Source of the DNA: an uncultured Bacteroidales bacterium
GTDB taxonomy: Bacteria > Bacteroidota > Bacteroidia > Bacteroidales > FEN-979
DNA: 64,000 bases
Assembly (NCBI GenBank): GCA_903959905.1
Contig: CAJBYO010000025.1
Coordinates: 1 to 64,000, forward strand
Reading direction: 5' to 3'
Every line of letters begins with the position of its first letter. Position 1 is the first letter of the stretch. Below, one piece after another: positions 35,577-44,120 of the stretch. The notes under the pieces were generated by a model, which did no database searches, had not been told where the DNA came from, and saw only the letters and a program-made list of their open reading frames with translations. Position numbers and translations under genes: made by a program.

Positions 35577-35585
35577 AATAATCAG

Positions 35586-36593
35586 TTATTTAATGGCTTG
35601 TGAAAGTGATTTGAAAAATCGTTCCTCTACATCTGCCCTGTCATAAATCATTTCACTAAGCTGTTTAAGTTTATCCGGTCCCAGATCCCGGTTTTTTCCA
35701 ATCCGGGCGGAGAACAGGGAGATTTCTCTCCATCCGTCGCCGATTTTCATCAATTCGCCAGAAAGCTCCTTCAATCCTGGTTTTCCAACCATATCTGCAG
35801 CCTGCTGCAGAAAGGTGGCGTACATAAATCGGAATCCGGCACCGCCAGTTCCCTGGTCCTCCAGCAGTATATTGATCTTCATGATCTCGTGTGAAAGATG
35901 CTCTGTATCCCTGGCGAATTTGGGCCACTCAGTTACCTTCCTGGCAAACATACGCATACCTCTTATTCCCAGGAACGGAATAGGGATCTTCAGCATATAG
36001 AAGCAGGCTTTTTTAATGCCCTTGATGATGGCCGTGTTGTAATCAATGTCAGAAGGCAGTTTATCCAGATGAAAAATAAACCCTTTGGGCGACATGTTGC
36101 CGCCGGCAAAACGTCCCTTTTCCAGCGATGCAGCGTCAAGTTCCACCACTTTCGGAAAATAGGCGTCGCTGATGATGTACTTATTGTCCTCCCTGCCGAT
36201 CACTGCCAGGAAATGAACATTGATGTGCACACGTTCCCATGAAGGAACGTAGTCCATATAGAAAAAGTCAACCTGGGCGGCGGTTGGAATGTTCCTGTCC
36301 AGCAGTTGATCCAATGTTTGCTGACCTTTGGCCGGGTTGTTAAAATCGTAGGTCTGAAATTTTACACCCAGGCGCTTTTCGATGTTGGTACGCATCTGCC
36401 CCGGCTTGTTCCTTACAATGAAGGTGGGAAAGGCAAACGATTTCATTTTATGGAAATAGCCAAAGAAAATCCCGCTGGCGATGCCGAAAACCAGGGGCTC
36501 GGTAATGTTCAGACCGCCGTGATTGAGCAGGGATGTGATCGTCCCTGATTCACAGTGGGCAGCCATTTTATGATTGAAATTCTGTATGATCAT
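35586..36593 (-). CDS. BtrH N-terminal domain protein
   Basis: A 335-aa cytosolic protein with the papain-like BtrH fold. BtrH in butirosin synthesis transfers an acyl group from an ACP to an amine. The N-terminus MAAHCESGTITSLLNHGGLN carries the likely nucleophile Cys, followed by VFGIASGIFFGYFHKM. The catalytic His is likely in RVHINVHFLAVIG. BtrH-like proteins occur regularly in flexirubin and aryl-polyene clusters of Bacteroidota. Here it abuts an HTH gene with no gap and an ACP gene after 9 nt. Acyl transfer from that ACP to a head group is the natural hypothesis, unproven. Confidence 0.85.
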   Translation of the reverse strand: MIIQNFNHKMAAHCESGTITSLLNHGGLNITEPLVFGIASGIFFGYFHKMKSFAFPTFIVRNKPGQMRTNIEKRLGVKFQTYDFNNPAKGQQTLDQLLDRNIPTAAQVDFFYMDYVPSWERVHINVHFLAVIGREDNKYIISDAYFPKVVELDAASLEKGRFAGGNMSPKGFIFHLDKLPSDIDYNTAIIKGIKKACFYMLKIPIPFLGIRGMRMFARKVTEWPKFARDTEHLSHEIMKINILLEDQGTGGAGFRFMYATFLQQAADMVGKPGLKELSGELMKIGDGWREISLFSARIGKNRDLGPDKLKQLSEMIYDRADVEERFFKSLSQAIK

Positions 36594-37100
36594 TTAAAAT
36601 CTTTCTTCAATGGTTGTCAGTACGACAAACGGGTTGGTGGTTGTCGTATGATTGACGGATATTTTCTCTGCCTTGTTTTCAAGGATGAGGTTTGATTCAA
36701 GTTTTCCCTGGTGGCTTACCAGGATAACCTGTAACAGGTTAGCCACCGGAACATTGAAAACATTGGCATACCTGCTGAGTTCGTCAACCGAGGCACCGCC
36801 AAATTTCTTTGATTCGAGGTGTTTTTTCACCCTTGACTTTCGTATCCCGGCACGTGCAGCAAGTTCGGATAATGAAAGGTCTTCAAGAACCATGTAGTAT
36901 TTTACCGGGCTGATCATGCCATCGGCCAGCTGGGTCCGGAGCTCCATTTCCAGGTTCCTGCGCTTTAACACATAATCATCCATGTAGTTGGCGGAAATAT
37001 AGGAACCGGTTTGTATCGGCCCGTATTTCCCGTCATCTTTTTCCACATAGAGGATCATCTGTTGTTCAGGATAATCCACATACCCTTCTTTTTCTTTCAT
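36594..37100 (-). CDS. Helix-turn-helix domain protein
   Basis: A 168-aa protein with no known name. The middle (about 75-125) reads as an XRE-like HTH: DLSLSELAARAGIRKSRVKK, then SVDELSRYANVFNVPVANLL. The N-terminal part begins EGYVDYPEQQMILYVEKDD and looks like a small strand-rich domain, perhaps ligand- or protein-binding. The C-terminus is not recognisable. Its position between the ABC permease and the BtrH-like gene (zero-nt gap) suggests a cluster-specific regulator or scaffold. I see no matching operator in nearby spacers. Confidence 0.7.
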   Translation of the reverse strand: MKEKEGYVDYPEQQMILYVEKDDGKYGPIQTGSYISANYMDDYVLKRRNLEMELRTQLADGMISPVKYYMVLEDLSLSELAARAGIRKSRVKKHLESKKFGGASVDELSRYANVFNVPVANLLQVILVSHQGKLESNLILENKAEKISVNHTTTTNPFVVLTTIEERF

Positions 37101-37118
37101 GGTGAGTAAACCTCTTCA

Positions 37119-38306
37119 TTAATTTCGTTTTGCAAAAATAGCAATGCTTGTGATGATAGCAAAACCAAAAAACAGGATGAGCAGGAGTGTGTTTGGCAGT
37201 ATACTGGCAATATTGCCTTCGCGAATGAAGAGGTTCAGGTAGTTATCAATGCCCCAGCGGATCGGGGAGAGGTGGCTTATAAGTTGAATAAATTGTGGCA
37301 TGATGTGGATTGGCAGAAAAGTTCCGCTGATAATGCCCAGAAGCACAACCATCACTGAGCCAAAAAGGGCTGCCTGGTTGTGTGTGCCTGCTGCAGCACC
37401 TACGATGATTCCAAAGCCTATGGCGGCCAGGGAAGCGGCCACTGTGGCGATAAAAATGGCCGCATACTGATGCCCCAGATCCAGCTGCGGAAAACCGAAG
37501 AAAGTGGGGAAAACCCATGTTCCGATGACCATCATCAGGCAGAACTGCAAGAGGCAGACCACCAGGTAGGCAAGAACTTTTCCTCCCAGGATGGTGCTGA
37601 TGCTTACAGGCAGTGACCGCAGCCGTTTGAAACTGCCTTCGTTCTTCTCTGTAACGAGGCTGCCGGCTAAAGGGATGACGATAAAAAACATGGCAAACAG
37701 GATGAATCCGGGTACATTGTTCTGAATAACGTTCGGGGTAATCTGCGATTTTTCCCTCAGGGCATAGGTTTCTTTCACCGGTGGCAAATTCTGCATTGTT
37801 TCGGCAACCATCGTACGAACAACAGGTTGCATATTGCCCGGTATGTTTGCAAGGATGTTATTCATGGCCGCTTTTGTCTGCACCCCCCTGATGATATAGG
37901 TAAGCGAGTTTGTTGTTGCCACCCTGAAACTTTCCTGCAGCGTGGGGTCAATAAGCAAATTGATGGCTTCACCGGATCGCGGGATGATCACACCGAATTT
38001 ATAGTCGCCCCGGCTGATGAGTTCCATGGCCTGGGGCAGGGTTACCGGTACGTTTCCGATCTCCGCCACTGGTTTGAAAAATCCCGATGAATCAAGGTTT
38101 GTCAGCAGGGTAGCAGTAAACGGCGTTTTCATTTCATCCACGAAGAGGAGGCGGGTCCCTGAATTCTGACTTTTGAGTGCGTTTTCCTGGGCAAGGGTAA
38201 CCACGAAGATCAGCAGGACCGGCATCAGGAAAAGGATGATCAGTCCGGGCATATCCCTTAAAAGCAAAAGAAATTCCTTTCTCAGAACAAACCAGAGTTT
38301 TCGCAT
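37119..38306 (-). CDS. ABC-2 type transporter permease
   Basis: A 395-aa inner-membrane permease of the ABC-2 (YhaP/YbhR-like) type. TM1 (LIILFLMPVLLIFVVTLA) is followed by a periplasmic domain of about 160 residues (to about 195). Five more TM segments follow: FILFAMFFIVIPLAGSLV, YLVVCLLQFCLMMVI, IFIATVAASLAAIGFGIIVG, GSVMVVLLGIISGTF and LLLILFFGFAIITSIAIF. Such permeases export lipids, pigments or antibiotics with a separate ATPase. No ATP-binding subunit is visible in this window, so the partner may be elsewhere or past the right edge. ATG 38306 is taken as start because the earlier ATG at 38348 would overlap the methyltransferase. Confidence 0.87.
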   Translation of the reverse strand: MRKLWFVLRKEFLLLLRDMPGLIILFLMPVLLIFVVTLAQENALKSQNSGTRLLFVDEMKTPFTATLLTNLDSSGFFKPVAEIGNVPVTLPQAMELISRGDYKFGVIIPRSGEAINLLIDPTLQESFRVATTNSLTYIIRGVQTKAAMNNILANIPGNMQPVVRTMVAETMQNLPPVKETYALREKSQITPNVIQNNVPGFILFAMFFIVIPLAGSLVTEKNEGSFKRLRSLPVSISTILGGKVLAYLVVCLLQFCLMMVIGTWVFPTFFGFPQLDLGHQYAAIFIATVAASLAAIGFGIIVGAAAGTHNQAALFGSVMVVLLGIISGTFLPIHIMPQFIQLISHLSPIRWGIDNYLNLFIREGNIASILPNTLLLILFFGFAIITSIAIFAKRN

Positions 38307-38325
38307 GTGGCAAAAGTAGAAAGAT

Positions 38326-39414
38326 TTATTGACTCTTTCGGGCCTCAATCAGGCTGATCGGGGCAATGGTGGAGATGGTCCTGGTGAGGGTGAATCCCGA
38401 ATTTCGCAGCAGTTCAGCGTATTCCGGAAGGGTGCGTTCCAGCCCGCCGGGCATGGAGGCCATCATTTGTATATCAAGCAGCTTTGCCAGAGAAGGCTCA
38501 TTCCCCGGAGGTACAATCATTTCTATGATGAGCAGAGTTGATGAATCTTTCATGGCCCCGTGTATCTTCCTCAACAAATCAATGGACTGTCGGTCACCCC
38601 AGTTGTGAACGATGTTTTTAAGCATATAAAGATCGGCACCGGCAGGGATGGCACTGAAAAAATCACCAGGCACAACCGTGATCCTGTTTTCAACATGATG
38701 GAAGGAAATGATATCCTGCGATTTCAGGAGGGCATCCGGTGTGTCAAACAGGATGCCTTTAGCTAAAGGGTTGTTTTGCAGGATATTTGCCAGCAGAAAT
38801 CCTTCGCCACCACCAATATCAGCAATGATGCTGAACCTTGAGAAATCGTAGGTTTGAAGGATGGGAGCCAGCCCCAGGTCTGAGAGGTTGGACATGGATT
38901 TGTCAAACACCGAATACTCTTCCGGATGCCCGGCAAGGTATTCATAGGTAGGCTTTCCGTATTTGTTGGTGAATGCATCTTTCCCGGTGCGAACGGAATA
39001 TTCCAGGTTGCTCATCAGGTTCCAGTTGACAGGCCCCAGGTGATGAAGGATCATGTGGCGCAGAGAGCCGGGAGCATCCAACAGGCCTTTTGACATGCTG
39101 TTGAGTTGATACTTGCCATCGCCGGTTTCGGCAAAGATTCCCTGGCTTGATAAGGCACGAAGGATACGTGCCAGGTTGCCGGCATCAACTTTCAGTCGCG
39201 CGGCAAGTTCTTCAGCTGTTAAAGGTTTTTCTTTCAGTTCTCCTGCAATGTCAAGTTTTGCTGCGACATAGATGGATGGGAGCAGCCAGAAGTTCTGAAA
39301 CTGCTCATAAAGTACAACGTTACCGGGAAATAACTTCCTGTTGAACTGAAGTAAAAATGTGCGGAAAGTCTGGATGGCCCTGATAAGCCATACTGGTGGC
39401 AATTTCTGAACCAT
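38326..39414 (-). CDS. SAM-dependent O-methyltransferase (methyltransferase-2 family)
   Basis: A 362-aa class I methyltransferase with an N-terminal winged-helix dimerisation domain. LYEQFQNFWLLPSIYVAAKL and TAEELAARLKVDAGNLARIL (about 35-90) belong to this domain. A Rossmann domain follows with the SAM-binding motif IADIGGGEGFLLANIL near 180. Downstream motifs are VVPGDFFSAIP and MLKNIVHNWGD with the family's general-base His. This is the layout of plant-type and polyketide O-methyltransferases. It probably methylates a hydroxyl of the cluster product. It lies 8 nt after the 602-aa unknown gene and 19 nt before the permease. Confidence 0.88.
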   Translation of the reverse strand: MVQKLPPVWLIRAIQTFRTFLLQFNRKLFPGNVVLYEQFQNFWLLPSIYVAAKLDIAGELKEKPLTAEELAARLKVDAGNLARILRALSSQGIFAETGDGKYQLNSMSKGLLDAPGSLRHMILHHLGPVNWNLMSNLEYSVRTGKDAFTNKYGKPTYEYLAGHPEEYSVFDKSMSNLSDLGLAPILQTYDFSRFSIIADIGGGEGFLLANILQNNPLAKGILFDTPDALLKSQDIISFHHVENRITVVPGDFFSAIPAGADLYMLKNIVHNWGDRQSIDLLRKIHGAMKDSSTLLIIEMIVPPGNEPSLAKLLDIQMMASMPGGLERTLPEYAELLRNSGFTLTRTISTIAPISLIEARKSQ

Positions 39415-39422
39415 GGGAAGAA

Positions 39423-41231
39423 CTATACGACTGCTTCCTCGTTTTGGTGAATGGGAAGTTTTTTCAGCTGGAGTTCAAACTTCTCAAGGTCGGCAATGAG
39501 TTTTGTCTTTTTATCCATGAAGTTTACCTTCACATTTGCAAACAGCTCCTTGTAGTATTGAATTCCCTTATCAAGATTATCCCTGAAAGTTGTAAAATAC
39601 TCCTGCTGTTTGTCAGACCATGGAACTTCTGTTTCGTCCAGCTTGCTCTTCAGGTAATCAATATAGATCATGAGTTCCTTGATGAACATGTGGGGCCTGT
39701 CTTTTCTTTTGATAACATTGATCTTTCCGTAGATATGATCCACCATTTCGCGCAGTGTCATTACTTCAGAAAAATAGGCCATATTCGGACCCGGGCAAAT
39801 TGAAACGCCCGGCTTCTCGATTCTGGTATCGAGGTGGTTTACCAGCAGGGCAGAGGTTCCGAGGCCGACGCAGATGCACGACTTATCCACAACCTTGTTG
39901 TATTCGTTCTGAAATTGGGTTTCATCCAGTCCGCTGGATTTCAACTCCTCAATTTTCAGTTTCTGGTATTTCCTTGATGCAGTGCACAAGGTGGGCTCGC
40001 CGAACTCATTGCTGAGGGCAGCATATTTTTTCGGGCAGGGGTTTCCTGGCGTATTCTGCTGTATATAGGCCTCTTTTTCAAGGTCTTTTGTGTTCCCACG
40101 GAGATTGTTGAAGGGAACCCCCAACGGACTGATTTCACTGATGAAAAGGTCTTCTTCTTTGGCTTTGCACAACAGGTCAAGCGTATATTCATCCACATTC
40201 ACCACTTCAGGAACGAGCAGGAACGGTGTGCCCCAGCCAACAGAGTCAAGCTGGTAATGTTCAGCAAGAAACTGATGTTCTTCTGCGGTGCCAACACCAC
40301 CCTGGGCGGTAATTTTAATTTCCATCGGCTGTTCGGGGCAGGGTCGGTTTTTTGCCTTCAGGGCCACTTTCAGCAGGGCAAAGGTTTGATTGATCAGGTC
40401 TTCACGGTTGCGGTTAATCTCATCAAGCACAGGGCCTAACAGGAAACCGTTGGTGGGAAATGCATGTCCGCCGCAGTTCAGGCCCGATTCAATGCGGTAT
40501 TCAGAGACCCACAGGCCCTTTTTAGCGAGATATTTTCCCTGGATCAGTGCTGACCTGTGGTCACTTACCTTGAGGGTTATTTTTTTCCTGAGGTTGAAAC
40601 TTTCATCAGGGTAAAATTCATCAAAAGTCTCCAGATAATTATAAAGCCTCGGACTCATTCCTGCCGACAGTACCACTGATGAGGAGAGGTCGCTGCGAAC
40701 AAAGCCGCGCAGTGCCGCATGACCGTCGTTGTATTCAATCGGAAGCTTTACATGGTCACGGTAATTTTCCTTGTCAACCTTGGTCATGATGTTCACATCA
40801 ATGCTGCCCATGGTGAGGTTTTCATGAATCCATGATTTGACATCCAACCCGTTCCAATCCTGTTTCAGTTGTTCAAATTTTTGCTTCAGGCTTGATGATT
40901 CGTGAAGCATATCAATATAATTATGGAATTCGCTGGTCTTCTGATCGTAAGTCGCCTTCAGCTCTTCAAATTTGTCCTTGGCAATTTTATCCACAAGGTT
41001 AAGGTATGCTGTGATTCTTTTGGCCCTGAAATCATCAATTTTTTCGGAAATACCGTGGAAGGGGAGGTCAAATTTTTTGCTGTAGAACTCCCTGAGTTTT
41101 TCCATCAGCATATCATCAAGCAATGAGATTACCGAAGATACTCCAAGATGTGCCACTTTTACTGGCGTATCAATGGAATAGCCAATTCCCAGTACCGGGA
41201 TATGGAATGAGTGCGGGGCGGGTTTATTCAT
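39423..41231 (-). CDS. Conserved protein of unknown function, possible TIM-barrel enzyme
   Basis: A 602-aa cytosolic protein. I recognise it as a type seen in Bacteroidota but know no function. The N-terminus HIPVLGIGYSIDTPVKVAHL and the later KITAQGGVGTAEEHQFLAEH, GWGTPFLLVPE resemble FMN-dependent TIM barrels of the nitronate monooxygenase/IMPDH type; this is a pattern-level guess. A Cys-containing stretch (NPCPKKY, EPTLCTA, KSCICVG, SICPGP) could bind a metal or Fe-S cluster. The C-terminal 120 residues are helical and charged. ATG 41231 fits the conserved N-terminus; an earlier start would overlap the TonB receptor. It is tightly placed between the receptor (37 nt) and the methyltransferase (8 nt). 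Confidence 0.75.
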   Translation of the reverse strand: MNKPAPHSFHIPVLGIGYSIDTPVKVAHLGVSSVISLLDDMLMEKLREFYSKKFDLPFHGISEKIDDFRAKRITAYLNLVDKIAKDKFEELKATYDQKTSEFHNYIDMLHESSSLKQKFEQLKQDWNGLDVKSWIHENLTMGSIDVNIMTKVDKENYRDHVKLPIEYNDGHAALRGFVRSDLSSSVVLSAGMSPRLYNYLETFDEFYPDESFNLRKKITLKVSDHRSALIQGKYLAKKGLWVSEYRIESGLNCGGHAFPTNGFLLGPVLDEINRNREDLINQTFALLKVALKAKNRPCPEQPMEIKITAQGGVGTAEEHQFLAEHYQLDSVGWGTPFLLVPEVVNVDEYTLDLLCKAKEEDLFISEISPLGVPFNNLRGNTKDLEKEAYIQQNTPGNPCPKKYAALSNEFGEPTLCTASRKYQKLKIEELKSSGLDETQFQNEYNKVVDKSCICVGLGTSALLVNHLDTRIEKPGVSICPGPNMAYFSEVMTLREMVDHIYGKINVIKRKDRPHMFIKELMIYIDYLKSKLDETEVPWSDKQQEYFTTFRDNLDKGIQYYKELFANVKVNFMDKKTKLIADLEKFELQLKKLPIHQNEEAVV

Positions 41232-41268
41232 GTAAGGGTCTTTGGAATGCAAAGATAGTGCTTTTTCA

Positions 41269-43656
41269 CTAGAATTGTATCCGCCACGTTCCCATGGGGA
41301 AAAATCCCATTTCAAAGAAATCCCTGACCTCACCTGTTTTTGGATCAATACGTTGGAGCGAGATATTTGTAAAACTGGTGCGGTATTGCAGGTCAATGAA
41401 AAAATCAATGTTGTAGCCCGGAAGGTTGCGCCTGATACCGAATCTGAATGCCAGCCGCTTGTAATGGGGGAAACGCGGTGTATAAGCCTGGCTCCAGTCG
41501 TATGTTGCTTCCCCGGAGGCTAAAGTTGCGTTGACATCATAAGGAATGTAAGGGCTGCCACCGGTATAGGTTGCCCGCAGGCCGAATGACATAACACCCC
41601 ACTTGCGCCGGCCCATGATGAATTCATATCCCCCCGCTGCGTTCAACGCATAGTTTACATTGAATGCCGTGTTTCGTGCATGGTTATCGTAACCATTGTA
41701 AGTAGAATTGAAAACAGAGGCGGAGAACAGGAAGTAATAATTTTTAATGAAGAACCTTTCAAACGTGCATTCCAGGCCATAATTGTGCCCCGTACCTTTG
41801 TTAACAAGGCTGTCGGCATATTGTCTGTCAATGAAAAACTCATGGCCCTGATTGCTGAGGGAATATTGCGGGATGGACGCTTTAACAGGTATATCGTACA
41901 GGTACTGATAGTATAGCTCAGTCTTGAAACGCAGATTAGCGGCTGCCATAAAGTTATAGCCAAGTGCTGCCTGCATGTTCCTGGTGTAACCAAGTTTGAG
42001 GTTAGGCTGCACGACCGCACCTCCTGGCTGCTGAGCGAGGATGAAGTAGATGACCCGGGGTTGCATCTGGCTGTAAAGTCCTGTGCCAAAATTGATGGAG
42101 TGGCGCTGACTGATATTCCAGTCAAATCCAAGCCGTGGTTCTATCGCATTTGAATTGTTCAGCGACAGCCATGAACCATAACATCCTATGGTTGTCGAAA
42201 ATTTGGGACTTATAAGATACTGCCATTGGGCAAATCCCCGCACAAGGTGCATGCGTTCCCTCGTGTTCGTATTTAAGAGGAAAGTGCCTTTATACATCAT
42301 GCTGTCACCGAATGACATGCGGTAGTAATCCCAGTAAATTCCGCCGTTCAGCGTATGCTTTGATGTGAATTTCTGCGTGAGTGCCGAGGAAAACGAATAC
42401 TTCACTTCTGTCGATCTTTCTCCTGCCCAGCGGGAAGGGGTTTGCTGTACATTGGAGAAAGTGTCAATCTTTGTCCGGGTGTCAGACGCGACCACATACA
42501 ACATGTTTTTCCATCTGGTGTTTTTTGTTAGCATGACCTGGTGCGAAATGCCCAGAACTCCAAGGTCTGACCCGTTGGAAAGGTCTTCTCCATAATCGGG
42601 GAAAAGCCATTTTGACTGTTTTTTCCTGCTGTCGTAAAGTTCAATATAACTAAGCCCCCCGATGCCGGTGATGGTGAAGACCCCGGCTTTCCTTGTCGGG
42701 ATGCTGATTTTTATATTCAGGTCCTGGTATTTGGGCACAATGCCGGTGTTGACACCGAACCAGTTGAGGAATTGAAGGGGCGAATATCGGTAAGAGACGA
42801 GGTACGATGCGCGGCTTTTTTTCGAAAATGGCCCTTCTGTTCCGAATTCCAGGCCATTCCAGCCAACCTCAAACCAGTATTCGTGTTTTTCCTGGTTCCC
42901 GGTGCGCATTTTAAGGTCAAAAATACCAGCCAGGGTATTTCCATACTGGGCAGGAAATGCACCTGTAAAAAAATCGGAGTTCGTGACAAGGTTGTTGTTC
43001 AGAACAGTAACAGGGCCTCCTGTGGTACCAACAGCAGCAAAATGGTTGGGGTTGGGGATTTCCATATCATCAATGCGCCATTGAAGTCCTGTTGGAGAGT
43101 TGCCTCGAACGATGATGTCGTTGCGGTTGTCTATACCACTGGTTACACCGGCAAAGTTGGCTGCCATACGTGCCGGGTCATTGTAACTTCCTGCAAACCT
43201 GAAAGTCTCGTCAACACTAAAGGACCTGACGCTCACGGTGGCCAGTTTATTGATCGCTTCATTTTTCCTGTACCCGGCCCTGATCTCTACTTCAGTTGCA
43301 TATACAGCGGTTTCCTGCAATAAAATTGTTGTGCTGGACTCTTTCCCGCTCACTACGTCCAAAGGATCGGTTAGTGTTGTTGCATAGCCTACAAAGCTTA
43401 CCTTCAACTGATGTTGCCCGATCTTAACCTGTAAAAACCGGAAATGTCCGTTGGTGTCAGATACCGTACCAATCACAGGGTCAGAACCCACTATGGTCAC
43501 AGTGGCGCCCGGAAGCGGGGTGAGGGTTTGATTGTCGAGAACAACACCCCGTACAGCAGACCTGAGCACTTTTTGGGAAGACCCGGAAAAACTGCACAGA
43601 ATAAAGAAAAGTGAAAAGATGATTACCAGATGTTCCCTGATGCGGTTATCAAACAT
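41269..43656 (-). CDS. TonB-dependent receptor with N-terminal regulatory-like domain
   Basis: A 795-aa outer-membrane protein. A signal peptide (LVIIFSLFFILCSFSGSS) is followed by a carboxypeptidase-regulatory-like domain (about 34-120: VRGVVLDNQTLTPLPGATVT, GHFRFLQVKIGQHQLKVSF). The plug has DIIVRGNSPTGLQWRIDDME near 185 and is followed by a 22-strand-type barrel ending in Phe (MGTWRIQF). It is not an obvious SusC, and no SusD follows. It could import a cofactor such as cobalamin, needed by the four nearby radical SAM enzymes, or export or sense the cluster product; neither is shown by sequence. It lies inside the leftward island operon. Confidence 0.9.
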   Translation of the reverse strand: MFDNRIREHLVIIFSLFFILCSFSGSSQKVLRSAVRGVVLDNQTLTPLPGATVTIVGSDPVIGTVSDTNGHFRFLQVKIGQHQLKVSFVGYATTLTDPLDVVSGKESSTTILLQETAVYATEVEIRAGYRKNEAINKLATVSVRSFSVDETFRFAGSYNDPARMAANFAGVTSGIDNRNDIIVRGNSPTGLQWRIDDMEIPNPNHFAAVGTTGGPVTVLNNNLVTNSDFFTGAFPAQYGNTLAGIFDLKMRTGNQEKHEYWFEVGWNGLEFGTEGPFSKKSRASYLVSYRYSPLQFLNWFGVNTGIVPKYQDLNIKISIPTRKAGVFTITGIGGLSYIELYDSRKKQSKWLFPDYGEDLSNGSDLGVLGISHQVMLTKNTRWKNMLYVVASDTRTKIDTFSNVQQTPSRWAGERSTEVKYSFSSALTQKFTSKHTLNGGIYWDYYRMSFGDSMMYKGTFLLNTNTRERMHLVRGFAQWQYLISPKFSTTIGCYGSWLSLNNSNAIEPRLGFDWNISQRHSINFGTGLYSQMQPRVIYFILAQQPGGAVVQPNLKLGYTRNMQAALGYNFMAAANLRFKTELYYQYLYDIPVKASIPQYSLSNQGHEFFIDRQYADSLVNKGTGHNYGLECTFERFFIKNYYFLFSASVFNSTYNGYDNHARNTAFNVNYALNAAGGYEFIMGRRKWGVMSFGLRATYTGGSPYIPYDVNATLASGEATYDWSQAYTPRFPHYKRLAFRFGIRRNLPGYNIDFFIDLQYRTSFTNISLQRIDPKTGEVRDFFEMGFFPMGTWRIQF

Positions 43657-43675
43657 GAGGTAAAAATAAAAAAAA

Positions 43676-44062
43676 TTAACCCTCCATCATGGCATCCACC
43701 TGTTCGGGGGTTAAGCGCGACCATTTAGGGTTGACAAAGCGTTGGTCATCCACCTCAAAATTCACCAGGTCGAAGGTTTCCTCATAAAAGGCAAGTTTGC
43801 TGCGCAGATCGGGGGTATGTTCAACAAAGATGAACTTTCCGGTGTCGCATTGCACTTCGTTCATAATCTGGGTGGCAAGCGGGGCACACCATTCAGTGAC
43901 CGGTGTACCGGGATTTTGCCTGTAGATCTCCGTGGCAATGGCAAGCGTTTTTCCATCCTTGCGCTGAATAACCTTCAACCCGCATTTTGAAGGACTGTCC
44001 CATTGTCCTGCATAGTTGAAGTAGCGGTCCATGTATTTATTAAAGTCGGGATTGGTCTCCAT
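43676..44062 (-). CDS. Small protein of unknown function
   Basis: A 128-aa soluble protein. I recognise no domain and no signal peptide or membrane segment. Notable segments are KCGLKVIQRKDGKTLAIATE and DTGKFIFVEHTPDLRSKLAF, an alpha/beta pattern. It has three Cys residues (KCGLKV, EWCAPLA, VQCDTG). The gene lies between a B12 radical SAM enzyme (58-nt gap) and the TonB receptor (19-nt gap), on the same strand, so it is probably part of the island. Confidence 0.65.
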   Translation of the reverse strand: METNPDFNKYMDRYFNYAGQWDSPSKCGLKVIQRKDGKTLAIATEIYRQNPGTPVTEWCAPLATQIMNEVQCDTGKFIFVEHTPDLRSKLAFYEETFDLVNFEVDDQRFVNPKWSRLTPEQVDAMMEG

Positions 44063-44120
44063 TGGGAATTGGTGTGGGTTAAAGGGTTAGCATGTTGTGA
44101 GTGGGGAGCAGGTGAGTGCA

